Assembly (NCBI RefSeq): GCF_001592285.1
Contig: NZ_BCWQ01000002.1
Span: 347,882-411,881 of the forward strand
Reading direction: 5' to 3'
Source of the DNA: Hydrogenophaga pseudoflava NBRC 102511
Lineage (GTDB): Bacteria; Pseudomonadota; Gammaproteobacteria; Burkholderiales; Burkholderiaceae_C
DNA: 64,000 nt
Part shown: piece by piece, positions 56,155 to 64,000 of the stretch
How positions within the stretch are numbered: the first letter of the stretch is position 1
Layout: every line of letters starts with the position of its first letter
Made by a program: the position numbers and the translations under genes
Notes under the pieces: model-generated
Seen by the model: the letters and a program-made list of their open reading frames with translations, nothing else
Told to the model about the DNA's origin: nothing
Database searches by the model: none

Positions 56155-57093
56155 TCAGCGAACGCCCATTTTCCAGAAATCATGAGGGGACAAATCCTTC
56201 ATCTTCCTGCCGGAAAAAATCACTTTCAGCACCACCCACACCGGCACCACAATGTCGTGAATCATCCTGGCCAACAGGATCGGCACGCACGCCAGCATGA
56301 GCAAATACGAATCCGCTCCACGCCGGATATAGGCCAGCGACCGGAAGAACAGGTGGATTTTGCGAATCACATGGCCCAGATAGGTCAGAGCCGGGTGGCG
56401 TGCGTGCTGCGGCACGTCATGCGCCGGTTTGCTGGTCATGGTCTTGCGCCACAAGGGCTTGTCCAGTGATGCCAGAACGAAATTGCCCTTGGCCGCCAGG
56501 AAATACAGGGATGGGAAAGCAACGTTGTAAACCGTGGTGATTTTCGGAAACAGCCACAGCTTGTATGCAATGTCCTCGGCGCGCTGGCGCCGGATGAGCG
56601 CGTGGTTGCTGCGGTCCAGCAACTGTTTGGTCAGCTTGTAGATTCTCACCAGCGCATACCGGTGCCCGTAGTCTTCAATGACCGGTTCGCCTTCGTATTC
56701 CTGCGCCTCTCTGTTGAAGAGGCGGTAGGGGCAGAATGCCAATATCGCGTCGGGTTCCGCGAGCAGTTTGTTGAGCAGAACCTCTACAAACTCCGGCTCC
56801 CAGTGGTCATCGGCCGCCGCCCACATGAAAAACTCGCCTGTGGCCTGCTCGGCAACAAACGTCCAGTTGCCGGGCAGCCCGAGGTTCTTCTCCTGCCGCA
56901 CGTATCTGATCCGAGGGTCCTGAGCGCAGTATTTCTGGCAAATCTGCGCTGTGGCGTCGGTGGATGCGTTGTCGGACAAGATCAGTTCGATATTTCGATA
57001 GGTTTGCCCCAGGAGGCAATCCAGTGTGCGCGCCAAGGATTTTTCACCGTTGTACACCGGGACACCAATACTGACCAACGGAGCATTGTTCAT
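56155..57093 (-). CDS. Family 2 glycosyltransferase
   Basis: 312 residues. GT-A start [44 protein letters not shown], the DXD-like AAADDHWEP, and C-terminal hydrophobic stretches ([30 protein letters not shown]) that may anchor it to the membrane. It would transfer the sugar made by the cluster onto a polysaccharide or lipid. Codon use and GC are lower than in region 1. Confidence 0.88.
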   Translation of the reverse strand: MNNAPLVSIGVPVYNGEKSLARTLDCLLGQTYRNIELILSDNASTDATAQICQKYCAQDPRIRYVRQEKNLGLPGNWTFVAEQATGEFFMWAAADDHWEPEFVEVLLNKLLAEPDAILAFCPYRLFNREAQEYEGEPVIEDYGHRYALVRIYKLTKQLLDRSNHALIRRQRAEDIAYKLWLFPKITTVYNVAFPSLYFLAAKGNFVLASLDKPLWRKTMTSKPAHDVPQHARHPALTYLGHVIRKIHLFFRSLAYIRRGADSYLLMLACVPILLARMIHDIVVPVWVVLKVIFSGRKMKDLSPHDFWKMGVR

Positions 57094-57131
57094 TTTTTGC
57101 CCAGACGCAGATATTCAGATCCACACCGGTT

Positions 57132-58427
57132 TCAATTGCTGAAATAGGCGTTTTGCTCGGCACGGAGTTGGTCGCTCAAGCGGCCTTCCGGCACCGTGAC
57201 ATCGTCCATGCACAGCACCTGGTCCTTGGGAACGTCGTGCTTGAGGCGGCATCCCTCGGCCAAACCCATCGGCAGCAGACGGCCCTGATTCACCACCTGC
57301 GAGTTTTCGGCCAATCCGTAGGTCATGTAGCCGCCAATGCCATCAATCAATTGACCAGCTTTCAGGTCGATTTTTGCGGTGGCCACCACATCCACGCACG
57401 GGCCGGCGATGGGCGCAATCGCCGCATCGGAGAACAACACCGCGCGCGCCACCGTATTGGGTACCTCAAAGTGGCACAGGTGGTAAGGCGTATAGAAGCA
57501 ATACAGCGGCCCTTCGCCCAGCTTGTACAGATTGAGGTAGTGCTTTTGCTGAGGATGGTCATGGGTGCCCAGCACAAAAACGCCCGGGTTGGGAGCGGCC
57601 CCCACCACGTAATCCACAATGCCCGGGCCTTGCAGCAGTTCTTCCAGCGGATACCAATTCACCGCCTCGGTAATGGGAGTGCCGGCTTCCACCGTGGGCC
57701 CGAACATGCCGCGTTGGGCCACCCGCATGCCGGTGGCGTTGGCCACAATGGCCTGCTCGTACGAAATCTTGGTGCCATCGGCAAATGAGGTCACCATGGC
57801 GGGGTTCTGCCCCCACTTTTTGGCAAATCCTTCCTGCGTGGTCGGATTGCGATAGGGATCGTGCAAGCCCTTGATGTTGCCGCACAGGACGGGCTTCACC
57901 CCTATTCCCTTGACGAATCGGTACAGATTCATGATCACGCCGGGCTGGTCGCCATCCACATTGGTGAGCACCACACCGGCCTTGTCGGCATAGACCTTGA
58001 GAATCGGGCCCACCGTGCCGTCCAGCTCGGCATTCATCATGATCACGTGCTTGCCGTGCTGGATGGCCCTGAAAACCACCTGGGCGCTGAATTCCACCGC
58101 GCCGGTCACCTCGATGATCGCGTCGATGCCCTGCGCCTCGCAAAGCAGAAACGCGTCGTCGGTGATCGCGTAACGGTCTTGCGCGATCGCATCTTCGAGC
58201 TGCGCCACGGTTTCAACCACCGCCACGTCCTGGACATTGGCCTCCTTGTAGGCGCGCCGGGCTTGATCGAGGGTCCGGTTGGACACGGCCACCAGCTTCA
58301 TGCCCGGGGTGGACTGGATGATTTGCAGCGCCACCCCGCGCCCCATGAATCCCGCGCCCACCATGGCCACCCGCACCGGGTTGTTCTCGGCCTGGCGCTT
58401 CTTCAATGCGCTGTCAATGATGATCAT
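57132..58427 (-). CDS. SAF-domain NAD(P)-dependent oxidoreductase
   Basis: 431 residues. N-terminal Rossmann fold VRVAMVGAGFMGRGVALQI with homoserine-dehydrogenase-like continuation (AIIEVTGAVEFSAQVVFRAIQHGKHVIMMNAELDGTVG). The C-terminal part has a SAF-like sequence (VVATAKIDLKAGQLIDGIGGYMTYGLAEN, LPMGLAEGCRLKHDVPKDQVL). Proteins of this build appear in CDP-sugar clusters, but the reaction is not established. It may act on an NDP-sugar or a polyol/keto sugar precursor. A good candidate for study. Starts 66 bp upstream of nothing else in the same frame; upstream lies the epimerase gene. Confidence 0.8.
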   Translation of the reverse strand: MIIIDSALKKRQAENNPVRVAMVGAGFMGRGVALQIIQSTPGMKLVAVSNRTLDQARRAYKEANVQDVAVVETVAQLEDAIAQDRYAITDDAFLLCEAQGIDAIIEVTGAVEFSAQVVFRAIQHGKHVIMMNAELDGTVGPILKVYADKAGVVLTNVDGDQPGVIMNLYRFVKGIGVKPVLCGNIKGLHDPYRNPTTQEGFAKKWGQNPAMVTSFADGTKISYEQAIVANATGMRVAQRGMFGPTVEAGTPITEAVNWYPLEELLQGPGIVDYVVGAAPNPGVFVLGTHDHPQQKHYLNLYKLGEGPLYCFYTPYHLCHFEVPNTVARAVLFSDAAIAPIAGPCVDVVATAKIDLKAGQLIDGIGGYMTYGLAENSQVVNQGRLLPMGLAEGCRLKHDVPKDQVLCMDDVTVPEGRLSDQLRAEQNAYFSN

Positions 58428-58493
58428 GATCTTGAATATTCAATTCGTGAGGCGGCACCCGGGCTGGGCGGACCGATATGGCGGCTATTGCGC

Positions 58494-59024
58494 TCAGATG
58501 TTCATGTCGGGCCAGCTGGCGTCTTTGTCGGAAATCACTTTGACCTCCTGCGGCCAGATGATTCCCAGCGCCGGGTCGTTGTATCGGAGGCCACGCTCCG
58601 AACCCGGGTGGTACACCTGCGAAACCTGGTAGGTGACTTCGCAATCGTCCACCAGGGTGATGAATCCATGCGCGAAATGCTGGGGAACGAACAGCATGCG
58701 GTGATTGCTGCTGGTCAACTCCACACCGATCCACTGCCGGTAGGTCGGAGATTCCGGGCGGATGTCCACAATGACATCGTAGATGGCGCCCTGCGTGCAT
58801 CTCACCAGCTTGGTTTCGGCATAGGGCGATTCCTGGTAGTGCATGCCGCGCAATGTGCCCTGGTGTTTGCTCAGGGACACATTGGTCTGAACCACCTTGC
58901 TGATCAGACCATGCCGCTCGAACTCGTCCTGGCAGAAAGACCGGGCGAAAAAACCGCGGGAATCGCCGCGCTTCTCCAGATCAATGACATAGGCACCCGC
59001 CAGTTTGGTTTCGGTGAAGATCAT
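58494..59024 (-). CDS. rfbC: dTDP/CDP-4-keto-6-deoxysugar 3,5-epimerase-like (RfbC family)
   Basis: 176 residues, cupin fold. Landmarks GDSRGFFARSFCQDEFERHGL, VSLSKHQGTLRGMHYQ (catalytic His), YDVIVDIRPESPTYRQW, FVPQHFAHGFITL, and YNDPALGIIWP. The usual substrate is dTDP-4-keto-rhamnose, but rfbF nearby suggests a CDP-linked substrate here. The ATG at 59024 overlaps the epimerase stop (TGATG). Confidence 0.88.
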   Translation of the reverse strand: MIFTETKLAGAYVIDLEKRGDSRGFFARSFCQDEFERHGLISKVVQTNVSLSKHQGTLRGMHYQESPYAETKLVRCTQGAIYDVIVDIRPESPTYRQWIGVELTSSNHRMLFVPQHFAHGFITLVDDCEVTYQVSQVYHPGSERGLRYNDPALGIIWPQEVKVISDKDASWPDMNI

Positions 59025-60052
59025 CAAACGCTCCAGAACAACTTGCCGTCAATCTGGCGGGTGCGGATGAGGTATTCAATCTGCTTGAGGCGGGTGAAGG
59101 CCCGGAAGTTGAAGATTTCGGGCGCCATGTCGATGCGTTTGAACACTTCGTAGAGTTGTTCGGCACCAATCCTGGCATTTCGTTTGCATTTGAAGCCCAG
59201 CTGGTTGCTGATCTTGTCAAACGACACCCGGTAGCTGCGGTTGTCCGCATCGTGCTGGCCAAAACTGAGCGCGCATCCGGTGAAGGTCTCGGCAACGATT
59301 TCGGCGATTTCCTTGACCCGGTAATTGTCGGAGGTGGCGCCCACATTGAAGATCTGGTTGTGCACCTTCTCGCGCGGCGCTTCCAGCACGCAGCCGATGG
59401 CATCACAAATGTCCAGCACATGCACCAGCGGGCGCCACGGTTGTCCGTCGCTGGTCATCTTGATTTCCTGGGTGGTCCATGCCAGTCCGGACAGGTTGTT
59501 CAGCACGATGTCAAAGCGCATGCGCGGAGACGGCCCATAGGCCGTCGCATTGCGCAGGAAGGTCGGACTGAAATGCTCGGAGGCCAGCGGCGACACGTCG
59601 CGCTCGACTTTCACCTTGCACTTGGCATAGGCGGTTTGTGGATCGGTATCGGATTCTTCGGTCTTGAAATCGTCCCCGCCAATGCCATACACGCTGCAGG
59701 AAGACGTGTAAACAAAACGGCTCACACCGACGTTCTTGCACTTCTTGGCCAATTCCACCGAGCCCACATGATTGATTTCATAGGTGATGTCGTGGTTGAG
59801 CTTGCCCAACGGGTCATTGGACAATTCGGCCAGATGCACCACCGCCTCGAATCCCTCAAGGTCTTTTTCGGTGATGTTGCGAATGTCCTTGCTGATCCAT
59901 TGCGGCGATCTTTTGACGGCATTGAACAGCCAGCCGTCCCGGTAGAAACCGGTATCGATGCCGACCACCTCATGCCCCCGCTCCAGCAGGACCGAACCCA
60001 GCAAACTCCCAATATAGCCATCGATCCCGGTAACCAGTACTTTCACAGCCAT
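59024..60052 (-). CDS. NAD-dependent epimerase/dehydratase (extended SDR)
   Basis: 342 residues. Extended-SDR nucleotide-binding GIDGYIG, then TSSCSVYG, catalytic Tyr-Lys in YAKCK, NATAYGPSPRMR and RPLVHVLDICDAI. Could be a CDP-sugar dehydratase, epimerase or reductase. The start at 60052 has AAAGGCGG upstream; a longer frame to 60127 is possible but less likely. First gene of the leftward sugar operon. Confidence 0.87.
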   Translation of the reverse strand: MAVKVLVTGIDGYIGSLLGSVLLERGHEVVGIDTGFYRDGWLFNAVKRSPQWISKDIRNITEKDLEGFEAVVHLAELSNDPLGKLNHDITYEINHVGSVELAKKCKNVGVSRFVYTSSCSVYGIGGDDFKTEESDTDPQTAYAKCKVKVERDVSPLASEHFSPTFLRNATAYGPSPRMRFDIVLNNLSGLAWTTQEIKMTSDGQPWRPLVHVLDICDAIGCVLEAPREKVHNQIFNVGATSDNYRVKEIAEIVAETFTGCALSFGQHDADNRSYRVSFDKISNQLGFKCKRNARIGAEQLYEVFKRIDMAPEIFNFRAFTRLKQIEYLIRTRQIDGKLFWSV

Positions 60053-60701
60053 TCCGCCTTTGTAAATAACTTCAGGTGTTTCGAAAGGTGATTCTGGTGC
60101 CTGACCCGATGCACATGATTTCGCCAAACAACCTCAAACCCCGGAGGGGTATTGTGTTTAGGGCACACCCAGCACGGCGAAATATTCACCTCGTTTTCGA
60201 GGATAGCCCGCCAAGTGTGAACGACTCAATGCCGGATCGCACGAAGCTTGACCTAGCTCAATTTCGAATTGCAATGCAGGCTCGGTTCGGCGCCGATGTG
60301 TGGCGCGATCCACTGCATTTAAGTGGAATTTAAGTCGCACATAACCCGCGCTTAAGCCGCGCACATGTACAGCGGAGATGAAGTCCCCTTGAAAACCTGA
60401 ACCAGCCGGGAAGCATTGAATTCCCATCAACGCAGTTTCTGCATGAAGCAGTCCAGATTCGGCGAAGCGCAGATGGTCGGCCTCCTCAAGGAGGTCGAGA
60501 TGGGTGACCGAAAGCTCTGGCCCGTTGCACGCGACGACTCCGGGGTCATCACCTTCTTCCAGACGCACATGAGGTCCGGAGTTCATCGCTCACGCACTGT
60601 CCCCAACCTCTGCTTGTGACCGGCTCAGGAGTTCGAGGGGACCTCAAAGGAACCTTTGGTCCCCCTGGCTGATCACAGTCATCTTGCGTTTTGGGAACCA
60701 C
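60053..60701. other. 649-bp low-coding region with IS remnant
   Basis: Between the divergent epimerase and GAF sensor genes. No convincing complete gene is seen. It holds a short open stretch (60229-60333, MPDRTKLDLAQFRIAMQARF...) of unknown origin, a partial IS3 orfA (60443-60508) and a CCCC-GGA-GGGG hairpin near 60140. Looks like an insertion scar. Confidence 0.6.
60443..60508 (+). pseudogene. IS3-family orfA N-terminal remnant
   Basis: The 22-residue start MKQSRFGEAQMVGLLKEVEM resembles the N-terminus of IS3-family OrfA proteins (MKKSRFTEEQIIxxLKE type); after about 60508 similarity ends and no transposase follows. A truncated insertion-sequence trace next to the sugar cluster. Confidence 0.6.
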
Positions 60702-62312
60702 ATGAGCTATCCAGTACCTGGCAATGAAGCAAAGCGATTGAAGGCTCTGCATGCCTTCCAGATCCTAGACTCGCTGCCACAAAAGATGTTCGATGACATC
60801 ACGGCACTCGCAGCGGGAATCTGTGGCACCCCAATGGCACTGATCACTCTTGTCGATGCCGAGAGGCAGTGGTTCAAGTCACGCCGAGGTGTTGAACTAA
60901 GCGAGACACCTCGCGACGAGTCGTTCTGTGCACGCACCATCATGGATTCAGACCATGTGCTCGCAGTCCGTGACGCCGCGCAAGATCCACGGTTCTCCGA
61001 ACTGTCGCTGGTTGTAGACGGCAACCTCAGGTTCTATGCAGGGGCGCCGATCGTGACAGGAGACGGCCTGGCTTTGGGCGCGGTCTGCGTGCTCGACACA
61101 GAGCCTCGCACCATTTCTCCGGAGCTGCAGCGCCAGCTTCAGCGTCTGGCAGATCTGACCATGGGATTGATAGAACACGAGGCTCGGCGGCGGCGCGAGT
61201 CTCAGGCGATGTTGGGACTTGTGCGAAGGAACGAACGCGTCATACGGAGTGTCATCGACGAGGGCAGAGAGCTCTGCTCATTTATTGATCCTCAGCACCG
61301 CTTTCTGTATGTCAACCCCGCCTATGAGACGCACTGGGTGCAGCCTCGCGAACAGTTGATCGGCATGCACGTTGAGGAGCTACTGGGCCCAGAGCTCTAC
61401 CGCGACTCGGTCAAAGCGGGGATCAACCAAGCTCTTGCTGGTCACGATGCCCCATTGGAACTTGTGATCGATTTTCCCGGCGTCGGGAAAAGGCACCTGG
61501 AGCTCAGATATTTGCCCGCCCACGATGAGGATGGCCGCATTTTCGGCGTGGTGGAGCGCTGTCGTGATGTGACCGACTTGGTTCTTCAAGCCCAGCAACT
61601 GCGACAGCACGTGGCGGAGTTGCAGAGGAGAAGAGTGCTGCAGGACAAGTATCTGCATGCCATATCCCATGACTTGAAAGAGCCGGTGAATGCCATCACC
61701 AACGCGACCCCGCTGCTGGTAGAGAAGATGAGCGGAAACTTGTCACCCATAGCAGCACGGTGTCTGAAGTACATCGAGCAGGCCGGGCGGCGGTTAGACA
61801 GCCTGCTTGAGGACATGCGCACATTCGGCGAGGTGGAGACCGGTGGGGAACTGTCGAAGTCCGTGCGGCCGGCATTCATTCTGGTGCACACCAGCCTCGC
61901 ACACATGAAGGATCTTGTTGAACGCTACGAGGTAAGTTTCACCGCGCAGGTTGACGGCGATCTTGTGGTGAATGAGGCGGCGTTCGATCTTGGATTGCGC
62001 AGTGCAATCGCGCATCTCCTGAGAACTTCATCATCAACCACGGCACTCATTGATATCAAGCTGGACATCGCTGACGGAATGTCAAGGTTGGCCGTCGTCG
62101 ACCAGGGCGGCAGTACTCCATTGCCGCGCATCGAATCTGATGACATGAAGGATGAGGCGCAAATGGACAAGGTCACTGAATCCTCCCTTCTCTTGTGGAC
62201 TGCCCGGCAGATAGCCATGGCCCATGGAGGGTGGCTTCAAGAGGAGTCACCCCTCGAAGGTGGTCGATCCTTGATCTTCATGTTGCCCAGGAGGCTTGTG
62301 CATGATGTTTGA
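60702..62312 (+). CDS. GAF-PAS sensor with histidine-kinase-like C-terminus, degenerate ATPase
   Basis: 536 residues. GAF domain about 20-160 (MALITLVDAERQWFKSRRGVEL, FCARTIMDSDHVLAVRDAAQDPRF, GAPIVTGDGLALGAVCVLD). PAS about 200-305 (LCSFIDPQHRFLYVNPAYETHWVQP). H-box LHAISHDLKEPVNAITNA is intact, but the ATPase lacks a normal N-box (GLRSAIAHLLRTS in place of xxNLxxNA) and clear G-boxes (VDQGGSTPLP). It may bind ATP poorly or signal without autophosphorylation. A partner response regulator gene overlaps its 3' end. ATG 60702 chosen; TTG 60684 possible. Confidence 0.82.
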   Translation: MSYPVPGNEAKRLKALHAFQILDSLPQKMFDDITALAAGICGTPMALITLVDAERQWFKSRRGVELSETPRDESFCARTIMDSDHVLAVRDAAQDPRFSELSLVVDGNLRFYAGAPIVTGDGLALGAVCVLDTEPRTISPELQRQLQRLADLTMGLIEHEARRRRESQAMLGLVRRNERVIRSVIDEGRELCSFIDPQHRFLYVNPAYETHWVQPREQLIGMHVEELLGPELYRDSVKAGINQALAGHDAPLELVIDFPGVGKRHLELRYLPAHDEDGRIFGVVERCRDVTDLVLQAQQLRQHVAELQRRRVLQDKYLHAISHDLKEPVNAITNATPLLVEKMSGNLSPIAARCLKYIEQAGRRLDSLLEDMRTFGEVETGGELSKSVRPAFILVHTSLAHMKDLVERYEVSFTAQVDGDLVVNEAAFDLGLRSAIAHLLRTSSSTTALIDIKLDIADGMSRLAVVDQGGSTPLPRIESDDMKDEAQMDKVTESSLLLWTARQIAMAHGGWLQEESPLEGGRSLIFMLPRRLVHDV

Positions 62313-62685
62313 CCGAGTTGTATTGATCGACGACAACGAAACGGACAACTTCTTTCACCGCATTGCTCTTCAGAAAGCCGGGTTCGAGGGAGAAGTGCTC
62401 GAGTTTGATCGGCCAACACATGGGCTCGCATTCCTGTTGAAGGACCAGATTTCTGTACCCACCTGCGTGTTCCTGGACATCAACATGCCATTGCTCAGTG
62501 GCTTCGAAGTGGCTCAGTCCTTGACCAGGGAACTGAAGCCTCGTGCGCTCTTCAAGCTCACCATGCTCACATCGTCCAATTGGTCGGAGGACCGGCGTCG
62601 CGCACAGGCCTTGCCTCTGATCACAGGCTATCTGGTCAAGCCGCTTACCTCATCTCAGGCGCGAGAGGTGCTAGAACGAGGGTAA
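62302..62685 (+). CDS. Single-domain response regulator
   Basis: 127 residues, receiver domain only. Acidic pair in VVLIDDNETD, phospho-acceptor Asp in CVFLDINMPLLSGFEVA, Thr/Ser in LTMLTSSN, and Lys in YLVKPL. Overlaps the GAF sensor gene by 11 bp, with CAGGAGG placed just before the start. With no output domain it could act as a phosphate relay or on a protein partner. ATG 62302 chosen; 62305 equally plausible. Confidence 0.88.
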   Translation: MMFDRVVLIDDNETDNFFHRIALQKAGFEGEVLEFDRPTHGLAFLLKDQISVPTCVFLDINMPLLSGFEVAQSLTRELKPRALFKLTMLTSSNWSEDRRRAQALPLITGYLVKPLTSSQAREVLERG

Positions 62686-62726
62686 CGTCAGAACGTGCTG
62701 CGAGCAAAGCCTGCTATCTGGAGCAG

Positions 62727-62751
62727 TGGGCTGCTGCCGGTTTCAAAGACA
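62727..62751. repeat. IS3-family left terminal inverted repeat
   Basis: Begins TGGGCTGCTGCCGGTTTCAA and matches the reverse complement of 63942-63966 at 22 of 25 bases. Confidence 0.8.
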
Positions 62752-62787
62752 CCTTGTTAAGGTGGAAGATGAAACTGGAGGTGGCAG

Positions 62788-63082
62788 ATGGTCACGAGAA
62801 GGAAATTCAGCCGCGAGTTCAAGCTCGAGGCGGTCAAGCTCGGTCACCGAGCGAGGCGTGGCTGTGGCCCAGGCGGCCAAGGACTTGGACGTTCACGAGA
62901 ACGTGCTGCGCAAGTGGGTTCGTGAGCCGCGAGACGAGCCCCAGGAGGCGTTTCCCGGCAACGGTAAGCAAAGGACCCAGGACGCCGAGATAGCGCGGCT
63001 GCGCAAGGAAGTGGCCAAGCTCAAGATGGAGCGCGACATCCTGAAAAAAGCCGCGGCCTACTTCGCGAAGGAGTCGATGTGA
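62788..63082 (+). pseudogene. IS3-family orfA, frameshifted
   Basis: Begins MVTRRKFSREFKLEAVKL and continues in another frame as VTERGVAVAQAAKDLDVHEN...KLKMERDILKKAAAYFAKESM; one extra G at 62842/62843 explains the break. The HTH (leucine-zipper-like) orfA is therefore disrupted, unless ribosomes slip. It overlaps orfB by 4 bp (ATGTGAAG). Confidence 0.8.
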
Positions 63083-63936
63083 AGTTCGGCTTCGTGGCGA
63101 AACACCGAGGGGCCTGGCCGGTCAATCTGCTGTGCGAGGCGCTCGGTGTCTCGCGAGGCAGCTTCTACGCCTGGCTCACATGGCCCAGGAGCCGGCGTAG
63201 TCTCAGCGACGAGGTGTTGGGTGCGCATGTGCACCAGAGCTTCGTGCGCAGTGACCGCACCTACGGGGCACGGCGTGTGTGGCACGACGTGCTGGAACAA
63301 GGTCAGGCTTGTGGTCTGCACCGCATCGAACGGCTCATGCGAGAGCAGGCATTGCGTGCCAGGCCACGGCGACGCGGATTGCCCAAGGACCGTGGCGCGC
63401 GCAGTGCCGTGGCCGACAACGTGCTGAACCGCCAGTTCCAGGCCGATGGCCCGAACCAGAAATGGGTAGCCGACTTCACATACATCTGGACGGCAGAAGG
63501 CTGGCTGTACGTGGCGGCGGTGCTGGACCTGTACTCGCGGCGCATCGTGGGTTGGTCGATGCAGGAGAGCATGACCTCGCAGCTCGTGGTGGATGCGCTG
63601 ATGACGGCCGTGTGGCGCCGGGGCAAGCCGGTGGCCTTGCTGCATCACTCGGACCTGGGCAGTCAGTACACCAGTGAGCACTTCCAGAAGCTGCTGAACG
63701 AACAAGGTATCACTTGCAGCATGAGCAGGGCTGGAGAGGTCTGGGACAACTCGGCAATGGAGAGCTTCTTCAGTTCTCTCAAGACCGAGCGCACGGCCAG
63801 GAAGGTGTACCGGACGCGAGGGCAGGCCCGTTCAGACGTGTTCGACTACATCGAGTGCTTCTACAACCCGAGGCGCCGGCATTCGACGCTCGGCTATCTC
63901 AGTCCCGTACAGTTCGAGCAAGCTCAAAAAGCTTAG
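63079..63936 (+). CDS. IS3-family transposase OrfB (DDE integrase)
   Basis: 285 residues, full length for OrfB. The DDE triad is in WVADFTYIW, LHHSDLGSQYTS and NSAMESFFSSLKTE, with the N-terminal HTH_21-like region (LCEALGVSRGSFYAWL). Start GTG at 63079 inside the orfA end, the usual -1 frameshift arrangement of the family. With orfA frameshifted, the element may be inactive, although OrfB is intact. Confidence 0.93.
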   Translation: MKFGFVAKHRGAWPVNLLCEALGVSRGSFYAWLTWPRSRRSLSDEVLGAHVHQSFVRSDRTYGARRVWHDVLEQGQACGLHRIERLMREQALRARPRRRGLPKDRGARSAVADNVLNRQFQADGPNQKWVADFTYIWTAEGWLYVAAVLDLYSRRIVGWSMQESMTSQLVVDALMTAVWRRGKPVALLHHSDLGSQYTSEHFQKLLNEQGITCSMSRAGEVWDNSAMESFFSSLKTERTARKVYRTRGQARSDVFDYIECFYNPRRRHSTLGYLSPVQFEQAQKA

Positions 63937-63941
63937 GTCGT

Positions 63942-63966
63942 TGTCAATGGAACCGGCAGCAGCCCA
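63942..63966. repeat. IS3-family right terminal inverted repeat
   Basis: Ends AACCGGCAGCAGCCCA; pairs with 62727-62751. The 34 bases after it hold no feature I can support. Confidence 0.8.
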
Positions 63967-64000
63967 CTTGGGTTTGCGCTGCTCAAGGGCCATGTTCAAC

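Larger units (their letters stand above)
62727..63966 (+). mobile_element. IS3-family insertion sequence, about 1240 bp
   Basis: Left end TGGGCTGCTGCCGGTT and right end AACCGGCAGCAGCCCA form inverted ends; over 25 bases 22 match. It encodes a frameshifted orfA and an intact DDE orfB. No direct target repeat could be seen at the ends. It lies 41 bp after the response regulator gene. Confidence 0.85.

Overview
The window is high-GC, gene-dense DNA typical of a betaproteobacterium of the Burkholderiales, most likely Comamonadaceae. The signs are the many Bug/TctC-type solute-binding proteins, the codon use, and the NnrS/NsrR and SufBCDSUT sets. I read about 60 genes, two IS3-family insertion traces and several operator-like palindromes. 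I see no rRNA, tRNA or CRISPR array.

Region 1 (1-27105) is a large catabolic island for an aromatic acid with a side chain. A leftward operon (10103 to 1) encodes a feruloyl-CoA-synthetase-like ligase, an enoyl-CoA hydratase, a Rieske oxygenase, a peptide-type ABC transporter with both ATPases fused, and an RraA/HMG-aldolase-like protein cut by the window edge. A divergent rightward operon (10277-16387) encodes an SCP-x-type thiolase, an unusual DUF35/3-hydroxyacyl-CoA dehydrogenase fusion, an acyl-CoA dehydrogenase, a MarR regulator and a phthalate-dioxygenase-reductase-type reductase. A second MarR paralogue and a second CoA ligase diverge at about 17 kb. The ligase leads into two Bug receptors and a meta-cleavage pathway: hydroxylase, extradiol dioxygenase, C-C hydrolase, hydratase, acetaldehyde dehydrogenase and aldolase. 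Together the genes could import an aromatic acid, activate it to a CoA thioester, shorten the side chain by beta-oxidation, hydroxylate or demethylate the ring, cleave it, and deliver acetyl-CoA and pyruvate. The same palindrome (core TAAGGTnACCTTA, with variants) lies in both divergent promoter regions, so the operons probably form one MarR regulon.

Region 2 (27146-37852) concerns flavin redox chemistry and metals. It has ApbE, a PepSY/flavodoxin/FNR membrane reductase, DUF2271 and PepSY periplasmic proteins, and a CusRS-like two-component system. A rightward copper-type operon follows: cytochrome c, Met/His-rich protein, beta-propeller and copper P1B-ATPase. Two similar candidate response-regulator boxes lie in front of these units.

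Region 3 (37818-46764) covers nitrosative stress and Fe-S assembly: hemerythrin-nsrR, nnrS-DUF2249-ferredoxin, and a leftward sufBCDSUT operon with overlapping genes. NsrR-like boxes lie before nnrS and before sufB.

Region 4 (46866-55213) holds a LysR regulator with divergent small redox genes (F420-type oxidoreductase, DoxX, DODA-type dioxygenase), a decayed Sir2-family fragment, an FNR-like regulator with a Cys cluster, a chemoreceptor and a PAS sensor kinase. An identical 23-bp motif occurs twice here and a close variant once.

Region 5 (55310-64000) has visibly lower GC. It contains a CDP-sugar/glycosyltransferase cluster with a SAF-domain oxidoreductase, an IS3 remnant, a GAF-PAS sensor with a degenerate ATPase domain plus a single-domain response regulator, and an IS3-family element with a frameshifted orfA. 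This end looks like an acquired or rearranged surface-polysaccharide locus.
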